Source: Schistosoma haematobium (taxonomy: Eukaryota; Platyhelminthes; Trematoda; Strigeidida; Schistosomatidae). Taken from it: 64,000 bases of DNA. Numbering within the stretch: position 1 is the stretch's first letter; every line of letters starts with the position of its first letter. The stretch spans positions 16,994,510 to 17,058,509 of the forward strand of contig NC_067200.1 of NCBI RefSeq assembly GCF_000699445.3. Reading direction: 5' to 3'. Under the pieces are notes generated by a model. The model made no database searches. It worked only from the letters and a program-made list of their open reading frames with translations, and was not told the origin of the DNA. Position numbers and translations under genes: made by a program. Shown one piece after another: positions 59,101 to 64,000 of the stretch.

Positions 59101-60650
59101 ACAGATTTAATTTTTGTACCCCTTATTATTATGTAACGAAAGTTTTCTGATGTTAATAACTCAGCTGGCGAGCCATATTATTGTTACTATCAATTGCTTT
59201 ATTCAATATTATATTTTTGGTACAATATAGAATTCTAAGCAAAAAGTATTTCAAAAAATTTCCTTTTCTCATTTCCTGATCGATTCTGACGATAAATATT
59301 GAGTGATCGCTAGTTATATGTTAGCAGTTCAGGAATCGACATCTGAATTGTGTTCATTCTTTTCAATGTCAGACACCACGATGGCTCTGATTGTACTTTT
59401 TTGTAACTTGTACAGAGAAAGGTCGTAAACTTTTCATAAACGCATCTGAATAGTTTATTTGATTAAAAGACATAATGATCTGTTAAAGCAAACAAAAAGC
59501 AGATAACTTGTTGAGATATCCAGATAGCAGGAACAAGTAGCACTGATATTTAAGCAGGCCGCCATTTTGTATAATCGGGAATATTTTTTCACTTTTTATT
59601 GACACGTCAAACTTTTTAGTAAGCTGAAAGCCATGAAACATTTCTTAAAGTGAGAGAAAATTTTCATTTCTTGTGAATTTGGGGAAATTATGTGTACAAA
59701 TCGAAGGCTCATTCGGTTCTACTATTGTGATGTGTGCTATTTATATGGACAGATATAAGTAACATATATGTACGTTACATAGTAAAAATGCAAGATAGAA
59801 TAGGTATCATAGTTACCAGTAATCATTAATCAAGATGAAAGAGTTCATTTAAAGGTAATGAAATTGATTAGGTACTCGCTCAACTTGATGAAAAAACAAC
59901 ATTCAAGTCTCTTGGGGACACACTACCCTAGTGCGGAATAATATATAAAGAACCACCTGAACCTCCGGAAAAATATATTTATAACCTATCTCATCCCTAA
60001 AAATCCTGCTGCCATGGAATCTTCATCATGAGTAGAGGCAGCCACACCAATTGTAATGAACGAAGACATGAGCAGGAGAAATTCATTATATCATGCGGAA
60101 TTACAGTATCTTTGCAAAATATGAAAACAATGCATCAAGTAAGTTATTTGCACATATTTCTTGAATTGTCTCTTAAAAACTACATCGTCCTTTCATTCCT
60201 GTTTTTTTTTATTACTCTTTATTTTCCTCTTCTATCAGTAAGAAATCTATTTCTAATCCCTGACACATAGTATTTATATCTGTCCGTATAAGTAGCACAC
60301 ACCAGAGATTTGCCGTTTTAATGGGAGTATCAACAATTTAAAATAGTCCAGATAGATAAAGTCATTCAGTCTGATAGGAAATCATACTTCGCGTCGTTAT
60401 GGTATGTAGGTTAACCTTTCCTTTAACTTCGATCATTATCTAAATGTGGTAAAATCTGATTGCTAATTAAGACTAATGGTCTGAATAATACTTAACAATT
60501 GTTAATCATAGTAGTTACTAAACATAGAGACAGAAATACATACAAACGTAAAAGAAAATACTCACTCGAGGATCAAGCACGTAATTATAAGGCATGAAAA
60601 TCAAAGATGAATCGGTTTTAAGTTCTCTCGATATGAAATAAGGACAACAT
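28921..60650 (-). CDS. RTEL1: RTEL1 helicase, 20 C-terminal coding exons
   Basis: Exons in transcription order: 60650-60566, 56598-56533, 52179-51948, 51892-51854, 51809-51737, 50475-50372, 48824-48772, 47337-47099, 44748-44653, 43685-43531, 42112-42027, 40741-40664, 39509-39187, 38008-37834, 36975-36832, 35085-34906, 33151-32755, 30187-30065, 29371-29205, 29013-28921. All junctions obey GT-AG and phases fit, giving 968 residues to TAA. RTEL1 is a nuclear 5'-to-3' helicase of the XPD family that dismantles D-loops, T-loops and G-quadruplexes. The frame contains the last Fe-S cysteine ([10 protein letters not shown]), motif II DEAH, LTSGTL, FFPSY, motif [10 protein letters not shown], motif VI NQAVGRVIRH, one harmonin-like domain and a C-terminal C3HC4 RING. 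RTEL1 is favoured over FANCJ, XPD or DDX11 by [24 protein letters not shown], the harmonin-like domain and the RING. Walker A exons are not in the window. Introns total about 29 kb and are full of repeats. Confidence 0.95.
29205..29371 (-). CDS. RTEL1: RTEL1 exon, first part of RING finger
   Basis: Encodes (V)[20 protein letters not shown], then [28 protein letters not shown]. The Cys/His spacing fits the first six ligands of a C3HC4 RING. Acceptor TTTTTCCAAG was chosen because it alone gives the needed two bases; donor AAA/GTAAGT. Confidence 0.9.
30065..30187 (-). CDS. RTEL1: RTEL1 exon, end of harmonin-like domain
   Basis: Encodes (D)[22 protein letters not shown], equivalent to FVRPHHKxxF..C..LTG of the vertebrate domain, followed by a Ser/Asn linker. 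Acceptor TTGTTAG, donor CAAG/GTATGT. Confidence 0.9.
31255..32515 (+). mobile_element. LINE family B copy, antisense in RTEL1 intron, internally deleted
   Basis: Starts at the RT entry block ([29 protein letters not shown]) and keeps RT pieces to a degraded [16 protein letters not shown] near 31980-32030. At about 32045 it jumps to the C-terminal end (near 32060-32200) and then the 3' UTR to about 32515. Frames are badly broken. Confidence 0.75.
32755..33151 (-). CDS. RTEL1: RTEL1 exon with harmonin-like domain
   Basis: 132 codons plus one base. The N-terminal part is basic ([14 protein letters not shown], a likely nuclear localisation signal). The second part, from [11 protein letters not shown] through [12 protein letters not shown] to LEAPGLLQ, is the first helices of the harmonin-N-like fold that in RTEL1 binds partner proteins. 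Continues directly into 30187-30065. Confidence 0.88.
33228..33440 (-). mobile_element. hammerhead SINE (Sm-alpha-like) in RTEL1 intron
   Basis: Read on the minus strand: tRNA-like head GGATGACGGCTCACTGG from 33440, B box GGGTTCGAATCTCG at 33381-33394, hammerhead region 33357-33310, then a tail ending near 33228. The hammerhead is decayed: the GAAA core is changed to GTAA and the cleavage triplet to GTT. A second, inverted copy of the tail sits at 33438-33484, so the unit is bounded by 47-bp inverted arms (33256-33302 and 33438-33484; 45 of 47 match). Confidence 0.85.
33486..34063 (+). mobile_element. LTR element reduced to one LTR, primer site and 3' tip
   Basis: LTR 33486-34006 (521 bp) begins TGTTAT and ends ATAACA. 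It is followed by ATTGGCGACGGGGA, a Gypsy-type primer-binding region, and only about 45 more bases before AAGGTCATAACA, which repeats the last 12 bases of the LTR and ends at 34063. The direct repeat GAGAT flanks the whole (33481-33485 and 34064-34068). An AATAAA near 33802 fits an LTR polyadenylation signal. All coding parts are gone. Confidence 0.85.
34906..35085 (-). CDS. RTEL1: RTEL1 linker exon
   Basis: 60 codons, phase 0, starting [20 protein letters not shown] after acceptor AAATTAAG with a pyrimidine-rich tract. Two nearer AGs give wrong phases. Low complexity, Ser-rich, ending ENIDQ; donor CAG/GTAAGC. Confidence 0.75.
35143..35181. repeat. (AT)n microsatellite
   Basis: About twenty uninterrupted AT units immediately upstream of a hammerhead SINE copy in an RTEL1 intron. 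Confidence 0.95.
35248..35415 (+). mobile_element. hammerhead SINE copy with deleted B-box region
   Basis: Head GGATGCCGG then GAGTGGTCTAGAGGTTAAGCG and TTCGAATCCC, with the anticodon-arm segment deleted. The hammerhead region 35310-35352 has core TTGAGGA (first base changed from C), stem II CCCC/GGAC and an intact GAAAC. The tail TAGTGGTCTAGC... runs to about 35415. Confidence 0.8.
36832..36975 (-). CDS. RTEL1: RTEL1 post-helicase linker exon
   Basis: 48 codons, phase 0: [20 protein letters not shown]..., Ser/Asn-rich and variable. Supported by phase, splice sites (TTTACAG, GAA/GTAATT) and position. Confidence 0.8.
37455..37693 (+). mobile_element. RTE-like fragment (family A) fused to SINE
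   Basis: Reads the RT segment around [26 protein letters not shown] with a frameshift, to about GEQLTDA. At 37691-37713 the sequence becomes the SINE segment GCACTGCTGAGGAGTCCC, without a tRNA head, and then jumps to the SINE tail (37715 to about 37790). Sits in the RTEL1 intron between 37834 and 36975. Confidence 0.8.
37834..38008 (-). CDS. RTEL1: RTEL1 exon completing motif VI
   Basis: Its first base completes the Arg codon split by the intron; then [44 protein letters not shown] is motif VI with the arginine finger. Donor AAA/GTAAGT. Confidence 0.95.
39187..39509 (-). CDS. RTEL1: RTEL1 exon with motif V and start of motif VI
   Basis: The largest helicase exon here (107 codons plus 2 bases). 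Contains [20 protein letters not shown] (motif V), [38 protein letters not shown] and AG, the first two bases of the motif VI arginine codon. An Asn/Ser/Gln-rich insert (NSTNDQQQK) precedes the GRQWY block. Confidence 0.96.
39606..39625. repeat. (GT)n microsatellite
   Basis: About ten GT units followed by a G run, in an RTEL1 intron just upstream of the motif V exon. Confidence 0.9.
40060..40575 (-). mobile_element. LINE family B 3' end
   Basis: The minus strand reads the C-terminal blocks [14 protein letters not shown] (40530-40480) and [19 protein letters not shown] (40370-40300), then the 3' UTR seen in other copies (about 40130-40060). 5'-truncated, in an RTEL1 intron. Confidence 0.8.
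40664..40741 (-). CDS. RTEL1: RTEL1 exon with FIEPRE
   Basis: 26 codons in phase 0: [26 protein letters not shown]; matches the family's KPLFVEPRSK segment. Donor AAG/GTGATT. Confidence 0.92.
41130..41500. repeat. interspersed repeat of unknown class
   Basis: Partly similar to 4150-4480 in the EIF3D intron in the same orientation (shared GACAACTGCTT, CAGTCA, TTTTCGTGTT-like and GAGGTCGACT-like words). No protein or terminal structure is seen. Confidence 0.4.
41780..41995 (+). mobile_element. hammerhead SINE copy flanked by inverted tails
   Basis: Inverted arms at 41813-41855 and 41938-41980 (40 of 43 match). Between them are a B-box remnant (GGATCGAATATTGCGAGG) and a truncated hammerhead lacking the CTGA part: AGAGTCCCATACTAGAACGAAACGGCCGTC at 41885-41914. 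The downstream arm is the normal SINE tail. Confidence 0.8.
42027..42112 (-). CDS. RTEL1: RTEL1 exon with FFPSY (motif IV)
   Basis: Encodes (I)[20 protein letters not shown] then [11 protein letters not shown](I/V)FFPSY is motif IV of the helicase. Acceptor GATCTCCAG, donor AAG/GTAGTT. Confidence 0.94.
43090..43460 (-). repeat. interspersed repeat D, copy 2
   Basis: Inverted relative to the copy at 26940-27400, with clear but diverged similarity. Lies in the RTEL1 intron before the exon at 43531 and probably inserted independently. Confidence 0.6.
43531..43685 (-). CDS. RTEL1: RTEL1 exon with PRGPDG
   Basis: Encodes [20 protein letters not shown], then [16 protein letters not shown] and NSLGLLL. 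The PRGPDG element is characteristic of RTEL1 and helped separate it from FANCJ. Acceptor CATCTAG, donor TTAA/GTATGT. Confidence 0.94.
44653..44748 (-). CDS. RTEL1: RTEL1 exon with TSGTL (motif III)
   Basis: Encodes [20 protein letters not shown] and [16 protein letters not shown] is the motif III signature of the XPD family. Acceptor GTATTTAG, donor ACTT/GTAAGT. Confidence 0.93.
46328..46527 (-). mobile_element. hammerhead SINE with intact ribozyme core
   Basis: Minus-strand head GGATGCCGGCCCAGTGG from 46527, B box GGGTTCGAATCCC near 46461-46473, then ribozyme and tail. Its tail (46328-46371) has an inverted partner at 46708-46751 (40 of 44 match) on the far side of about 180 bases of other sequence. 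Confidence 0.88.
46392..46437 (-). ncRNA. hammerhead ribozyme, all core bases present
   Basis: Type I hammerhead, minus strand: stem I GCACTG (46437-46432), core CTGAGGA, stem II GTC...GAC (46424-46410), core GAAA (46409-46406), minimal stem III CGG/CCG, cleavage triplet GTC ending at 46398, then CAGTGC (46397-46392) closing stem I. Every invariant base of CUGANGA...GAAA and NUH is present. Stem II has lost one pair compared with the GTCC/GGAC consensus. Known role in Sm-alpha elements: self-cleavage of the repeat transcript. Confidence 0.85.
46786..46967 (+). mobile_element. hammerhead SINE, plus-strand copy
   Basis: Full-looking copy: head GGATGCCGGCTCAGTGG, A box about 46794-46804, B box GGTTCGAATC at 46844-46853, ribozyme region, then tail to about 46967. 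Lies 250 bases from the oppositely oriented copy at 46328-46527. Confidence 0.88.
46876..46921 (+). ncRNA. hammerhead ribozyme, inactivated core
   Basis: Same fold as at 46392-46437 but the core reads CTAAGGA (the essential G changed to A at 46884), C after GAAA is T, and stem I has a mismatch (GCACTG against CATTGC). Stem II GTCC/GGAC is perfect. Expected to be dead. Confidence 0.8.
47099..47337 (-). CDS. RTEL1: RTEL1 exon ending in SYWCFSPG
   Basis: 79 codons plus two bases. The N-terminal part is variable (YRLHIKDD...NAWDMQPN); the end [11 protein letters not shown] is the strongly conserved entry to the second helicase domain. Acceptor TTTTTGTAG, donor GACG/GTGGGT. Confidence 0.92.
47348..47367. 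repeat. (AT)n microsatellite
   Basis: A short AT dinucleotide run 11 bases upstream (in transcription sense) of the RTEL1 exon acceptor at 47338-47339. Confidence 0.85.
47685..48185 (+). mobile_element. LINE family B, both ends kept, middle deleted
   Basis: 47850-48050 encodes endonuclease blocks [40 protein letters not shown] and [11 protein letters not shown]. After a remnant of the next block (about 48085) it jumps to the 3' UTR (TATCTTGTTTTGC...CATATATG, 48100-48160) and a short GACT repeat end. No RT is left. Confidence 0.8.
48772..48824 (-). CDS. RTEL1: RTEL1 53-bp exon
   Basis: Encodes (N)[17 protein letters not shown], the short TxGLxxLxxxL-type helix before the second RecA domain. 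Both phases fit. Too short to show up as an open frame by itself. Confidence 0.83.
50372..50475 (-). CDS. RTEL1: RTEL1 exon (Arch region)
   Basis: Encodes [20 protein letters not shown] then [14 protein letters not shown], equivalent to the IFELFAEAQI...LDQIIQHL region of vertebrate RTEL1. One base joins at each end; acceptor CTATTTAG, donor CACA/GTAAAT. Confidence 0.88.
51104..51421 (-). other. open frame in a probable repeat, 105 codons
   Basis: A minus-strand open frame (with [37 protein letters not shown] and [18 protein letters not shown]) in an RTEL1 intron, GC-richer than its surroundings. It is not an RTEL1 exon: no matching splice sites and no family resemblance. I believe it belongs to an interspersed repeat. 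Confidence 0.35.
51538..51557. repeat. (ATT)n microsatellite
   Basis: Six to seven ATT units in an RTEL1 intron. Confidence 0.9.
51737..51809 (-). CDS. RTEL1: RTEL1 exon (Arch region)
   Basis: Encodes [20 protein letters not shown] then TKDGA, aligned with the family's ELPGDDSG-type segment. Acceptor TATGTTAG, donor GCGC/GTAAGT. Confidence 0.88.
51854..51892 (-). CDS. RTEL1: RTEL1 39-bp micro-exon
   Basis: Encodes [13 protein letters not shown] in a frame shared with its neighbours, matching the helix before the Arch domain. Acceptor TTTTCTAG, donor AAAG/GTTAGT. The introns on both sides are 44 and 55 bp. Confidence 0.85.
51948..52179 (-). CDS. RTEL1: RTEL1 exon after the DEAH box
   Basis: Begins [19 protein letters not shown], the family's segment straight after DEAHN(I/V). 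It continues as a variable polar stretch ending HPEENA plus one base. Acceptor GGATAG, donor GCAA/GTATGT. Confidence 0.9.
52505..52750 (-). mobile_element. LINE family B 3' fragment
   Basis: The minus strand reads a degraded C-terminal part ([28 protein letters not shown]) adjoining the 3' end of the RTE copy at 52850. 5'-truncated. Confidence 0.6.
52850..55632 (-). mobile_element. RTE-like LINE (family A), antisense in RTEL1 intron, decayed
   Basis: Read from 55632 downwards: endonuclease [40 protein letters not shown] (55625-55437); [20 protein letters not shown] and linker (55189-54845); [17 protein letters not shown] (54585-54520); RT motif A region (54250-54130); [20 protein letters not shown] and [11 protein letters not shown] (53690-53500); [14 protein letters not shown] (53410-53350); C-terminal end near 52855. 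It is 5'-truncated at about 55632 and carries a (CAG)n expansion at 53670-53690 and a 121-bp insertion at 53745-53865. Confidence 0.85.
53745..53865. mobile_element. 121-bp insertion with 12-bp target duplication
   Basis: Inside the RTE copy, between TAGAAGAGCCAG (53733-53744) and TAGAAAAGCCAG (53866-53877). RTE sequence resumes directly on both sides. The insert holds GTAGCTCAGGTGG, which resembles a tRNA A box, and an A-rich end with AAAACAAAACAAAAC. Probably a very short SINE-like insertion; no B box is evident. Confidence 0.6.
55640..56460. other. GC-rich segment, possibly LTR-element internal start
   Basis: 55656 reads TGGTGTCGCTGCC right after CACTACATT, which resembles an LTR end plus primer-binding site. 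About 55660-55950 is clearly GC-richer than all flanking DNA. At 56170-56260 two imperfect copies of a roughly 35-base unit (GATTGATTGACATTT, CAGTTGATTGACACC) lie in tandem. No protein is recognised. Confidence 0.35.
56533..56598 (-). CDS. RTEL1: RTEL1 exon with DEAH box (motif II)
   Basis: Twenty-two codons, [20 protein letters not shown] then NI. DEAH is the Walker B motif binding Mg-ATP. Donor ATT/GTAAGT, acceptor TTTCATAG, phase 0 at both ends. Confidence 0.95.
56599..60565. other. RTEL1 intron between the Fe-S and DEAH exons
   Basis: 4 kb without exons. 58672-58800 has degenerate TTAGGG-like words. 58367-58385 is a short palindrome within GAAGAAGTGAC...GTCACGAAACGTC, a phrase typical of interspersed repeat 3' ends. 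59731-60301 may be a TIR element. The open frame at 57638-58015 looks like chance. Confidence 0.45.
59731..60301. mobile_element. possible non-autonomous TIR element (571 bp)
   Basis: Inverted termini 59731-59761 and 60271-60301 match at 28 of 31 positions (TGTGTGCTA...GGACAGATATAA). No transposase is inside and no clear target duplication is visible, so the call is tentative. Part of the terminus (GACAGATATAAGTA) also occurs near 56060. Confidence 0.45.
60566..60650 (-). CDS. RTEL1: RTEL1 exon with last Fe-S cysteine
   Basis: One base plus 28 codons: [11 protein letters not shown]...[13 protein letters not shown]. The first CPY cysteine is the fourth cluster ligand of the XPD-family Fe-S domain; the other three are upstream of the window. 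Acceptor CGTTTTAG, donor CGA/GTGAGT. Confidence 0.93.
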
Positions 60651-61099
60651 CTAAAACGAAAAAACAGTACAAATTTATTTTAGAAAACATATAGAAAAGT
60701 CGAAATGTTTATATTTCCATAAGATGAGTTGTAAATTGTAAAATACTTTTATCTACTCGTCATAATATGTAACGAATATCATTGAACAACCGTCATAGGA
60801 AAATGCCACGATTCCCTCCAGCTTTTGATGCAGTTCATAAGGTAGTATCTAGCGGAAAGAGTGAGACCAACAGCACCAGATAGATTTGCTCGACAGGACT
60901 TTAAGTACGGCGGTCGCATGTTAGGAGGTAAGTTGATTGAGATTATAACTAGAGTTTGGTGACGGGATATAATCCCGTCTGGATAATCTCGATCACTGAT
61001 CGTCTCAGATTATAAAAAGATAGAAATCTCGTGGTAACAACAGAGGAAATAGTTTGACTAAAATAGTATTGAAAACACTGGCCTCTATAATCATCTGTC
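60651..61099. other. RTEL1 upstream intron, no exon seen
   Basis: I looked for exons carrying the three missing Fe-S cysteines or the Walker A motif and found none here or further right; they are presumed to be outside the window. Confidence 0.4.
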
Positions 61100-62385
61100 T
61101 CCTATCTGCTGCTCGGGAACAGAAAACTAGGAGTGAATGTGATGCATTGAACAAATACTCACCCCTTTTAAGATTCCAGAAGTATACTCACCAGATACCG
61201 ATTGTAGTTGTTTTCTGACTTAAAGACATTATTCAACTCCGTTGATCGACAGGTTTTGTGAGTTTTTGTTAATAAAAGTCGTAACAAATAAGTATGTGAA
61301 CCTAGCAAATGCTCTGTATTTGAACACTTAGTTGAGTCAGAAATTATGGCAAACTGTCACCATAATTGTCAACCACAAGTGGTGTTCGTCAGGGTTATCC
61401 ACTACCCTCATTTTTATTAAGTTTCCTCATAGATGTCCCCTTAGAAATAGAAGTTTTAAGATCTAACTTTTGAAGGGTTGATTTCCTATCACGAGATCGA
61501 CTTATCGACTTGATATACACAGATGACATTGTCTTATTTGGTGAAGAAATTGATGAGATATAGTCTTCTGACCCCCTTAAGCAATAATGCTAGCATGTTT
61601 GTGATGAGTTTCTCTCTAAACGCACAATGATACTTCAGGACTGGTCTGCCTTGTTACCTAGATCGATCACAGGGAATGAAGAAGTTGAGTTTCGGTTGCC
61701 TCACTTATTATAGAAGTCTCATCAGCTCTGGTGGGATGGTGTCTGGTGAAATATAGGCCAGGATTCGAAAAGCCCAGTTGGGCTTTGTAAACTTGTTTTA
61801 CTTGTGGAGCAGGTGAGCTGTTTGTTTGTCAACCACACAGAGAGTATACTGAGCAGCTGTATGCTCCGTTTCAGTTTATGTCCACAAAACATGGTCTATG
61901 AAAGTAGAAGATATGTGTAGACTGTAGGGTTTTGTGCATGAATTTCAAGGTATTCCTCCCTTTTCGTGAAGCGACAGAATAAATGATGTCGAAGTTATGC
62001 ATAAAGTTCTTGGAAAATGTAGTAAATTGATTGATGAAGTAGTAAATCTTCGTCGACTAAGGTCGTGAAGATATGTGTTAGATAACCTTAACCAGTGCAT
62101 ACATCGACGGGGGCTGTTTGCTTGCGTAAGAGTAGGCTAGAGGAAAGCTAGGGATTGTCAAGCTAAAACACAATATCAGTTCAGAAATTTAATTTCTGTT
62201 GATCTGAGATGTACAGACAGGTTCAGACTACCTGGTTGGGGTCCGCATAATTATCTTAGCCAATGGTTGAAGACAGTGAGCGTCATGGATCAGATTCGAC
62301 CACAACGGTGCAGGCACATTTATAGTTCATACCCGTCAAGATATTGAGTTCCACTACTTCTTCATAAATACTTTCCCTTCTGTAT
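61100..62385 (+). mobile_element. LINE family B remnant
   Basis: Broken frames show a late RT region with [14 protein letters not shown] (61520-61565), the Cys-containing SLNAQ.YFRTGLP-type block and the C-terminal W-GSA..S.PMVED end (62230-62290). Ends about where the RTE copy starts (62390). Confidence 0.7.
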
Positions 62386-62389
62386 TTAC

Positions 62390-64000
62390 AAGCTGATATA
62401 GCATCAGATCATCACTTGCTGGTCGCCAAGATGAAGTTGAAACTCAAGAAACACTGGACAACGGGGCGAACAATATCACAAAAGTTCAATAAAGCCTTTC
62501 TTCAGGATACTAACAAACTCAACAAATTCAAGATAGTCCTCAGCAACAAGTTCCAGGCCTTTCATGATCTACTCAATGGAGAAGGAACTACTGTGAAGAG
62601 CAACTGGAAGGGGATCAAAGAAGCAATCACTTCAACATGTCATGAGGTCCTGGGTCACAAGAAGCACCATCACAAGGAATGGATCACTGTTGATACACTG
62701 GATAAGATTCAAGAAAGAAGGAACAAGAAAGCAGCAATCAATACCAGCCGAACAAGAGCAGAAAAAGCCAAGGCACAAGCTGAATACACAGAAGTAAACA
62801 AACAAGTGAAGAGGAGCATCAGAACCGACAAACGTAAATATGTGGAAGATTTAGCAAAGACGGCGGAAAAGGCTGCAAGAGAAGGAAACATGAGACAATT
62901 GTATGACACGACAAAGAAACTCTCTGGAAATCGCCGCAAACCAGAACGACCAGTCAAAAGCAAGGAAGGCGAGTTAATCGCCAACATTGAAGAGCAACAA
63001 AACAGGTGGGCAGAACACTTCAAAAAACTCTTGAATCGACCAGCTCCACTGAACCCACCCAACATCGAAGCAGCACCCACGGACCTCCCAATCAATGTCG
63101 GCCCACCAACAATTGAAGAAATCAGCATGGCCATCAGACAAATCAAGAGTGGCAAAGCAGCAGGACCGGACAACATCCCAGCAGAGGCACTAAAAGCAGA
63201 CGTAGCGGCAACTGCAAGGATACTCCACATTCTCTTCAATAAGATTTGGGATGAGGAACAAGTACCAAAAGACTGGAAAGAAGGACTCCTGATCAAAATA
63301 CCGAAGAAAGGCGATCTCAGCAAGTGTGATAACTACAGGGGCATCACTCTTCTCTCAATACCGGGAAAAGTCTTCAACAGGGTATTGTTAAACAGGATGA
63401 AGGACTGCGTAGACGCCCGACTTCGTGACCAACAGGCAGGATTCCGTAAGGATAGATCGTATACAGACCAAATCGCAACTCTACGGATCATTGTGGAACA
63501 ATCAATTGAATGGAATTCATCACTATACATCAACTTCATTGACTACGAAAAGGCATTTGATAGCGTGGACAGAACAACACTATGGAAACTTCTTCGACAC
63601 TACGGCGTGCCCCAGAAGATAGTCAATATCATACAGAACTAATATGATGGATTACACTGCAAAATTGTGCATGGAGGACAGTTGACAAAGTCGTTCGAAG
63701 TGAAGACCGGTGTTAGGCAAGGTTGCTTACTCTCACCCTTTCTCTTTCTCCTGGTGATCGACTGGATCATGAAGACGTCAACGTCTGAAGGGAAGCGCGG
63801 GATACAATGGACATCTAGGATGCAGTTGGATGATCTAGACTTCACAGATGATCTGGCCCTTCTATCCCAAACGCAACAACAGATGCAGGAGAAGACGAAC
63901 AGTGTGGCAGCAGCCTCAGCAGCAGTAGGTCTCAATATACACAAAGGGAAAGACAAGATTCTCCGATACAACACAGAATGCACCAATCCAATCACAATTG
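62390..64000 (+). mobile_element. RTE-like LINE (family A), 5'-truncated, runs off right edge
   Basis: Best preserved family A copy. The open frame 62416-63642 covers the end of the endonuclease (ADIASDHHLLVAKMKLKLKK), the basic linker, and RT to KIVNIIQN. A TAA at 63640-63642 interrupts NSYDG, and the same frame then continues to the edge ([34 protein letters not shown]). Motif [10 protein letters not shown] is intact; motif C reads FTDD instead of FADD. It begins abruptly in the endonuclease, as expected from incomplete reverse transcription. Confidence 0.9.

Noticed and set aside
1..64000. CRISPR array, prophage or operon
   Set aside because: No regularly spaced direct repeats or dense gene clusters; split genes and retroelements show eukaryotic nuclear DNA.

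Overview
The window looks like flatworm nuclear DNA, most probably from a schistosome blood fluke. It is AT-rich and holds widely split genes with small exons and short 5' introns. The rest is packed with decayed non-LTR retrotransposons, LTR remnants and a tRNA-headed short repeat that carries a hammerhead ribozyme, the Sm-alpha type known from Schistosoma. Species was inferred from this combination and was not tested.

Three host genes can be supported. (1) Plus strand, 2162-4883: the last two coding exons of EIF3D (translation initiation factor eIF3 subunit d); the rest lies left of the window. (2) Plus strand, 19822-27758: a five-exon gene for a 355-residue protein I do not recognise, with a helical N-terminal half, a very acidic middle and a basic tail. 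(3) Minus strand, 60650 down to 28921: twenty coding exons (968 residues) of RTEL1, the Fe-S DEAH-box DNA helicase that unwinds D-loops, telomeric T-loops and G-quadruplexes. The exons run from the last Fe-S cysteine through helicase motifs II to VI, a harmonin-like domain and a C-terminal C3HC4 RING. Exons for the Walker A motif and the other three Fe-S cysteines must lie right of the window. Genes 2 and 3 converge, with about 1.2 kb between their stop codons.

Layout: 1-1240 internally deleted LINE (family B); 2162-4883 EIF3D end; 5820-6430 CR1-like 3' fragment; 9125-12690 RTE-like LINE (family A) broken by two nonsense codons and a 392-bp solo LTR; 13547-13868 second, diverged LTR; 13870-17890 decayed CR1-like LINE; 19822-27758 gene 2 with family B copies in its introns; 28921-60650 RTEL1, whose introns hold hammerhead repeats (33.2, 35.3, 37.7, 41.9, 46.4 and 46.9 kb), a nearly internal-less LTR element (33486-34063), family B pieces, an antisense RTE copy (52.85-55.63 kb) and a possible TIR element (59.73-60.30 kb); 61.1-62.39 kb family B remnant; 62.39-64.0 kb RTE copy running off the right edge.

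The most interesting structures are the hammerhead repeats flanked by inverted copies of their own tail, the nested LTR insertions with clean target-site duplications, and the unrecognised gene 2. I saw no CRISPR array, operon, rRNA gene or free-standing tRNA gene. Family labels A (RTE, SR2-like), B (a second endonuclease/RT LINE, probably also RTE) and C (CR1-like) rest on recognised protein motifs, not on a database search.
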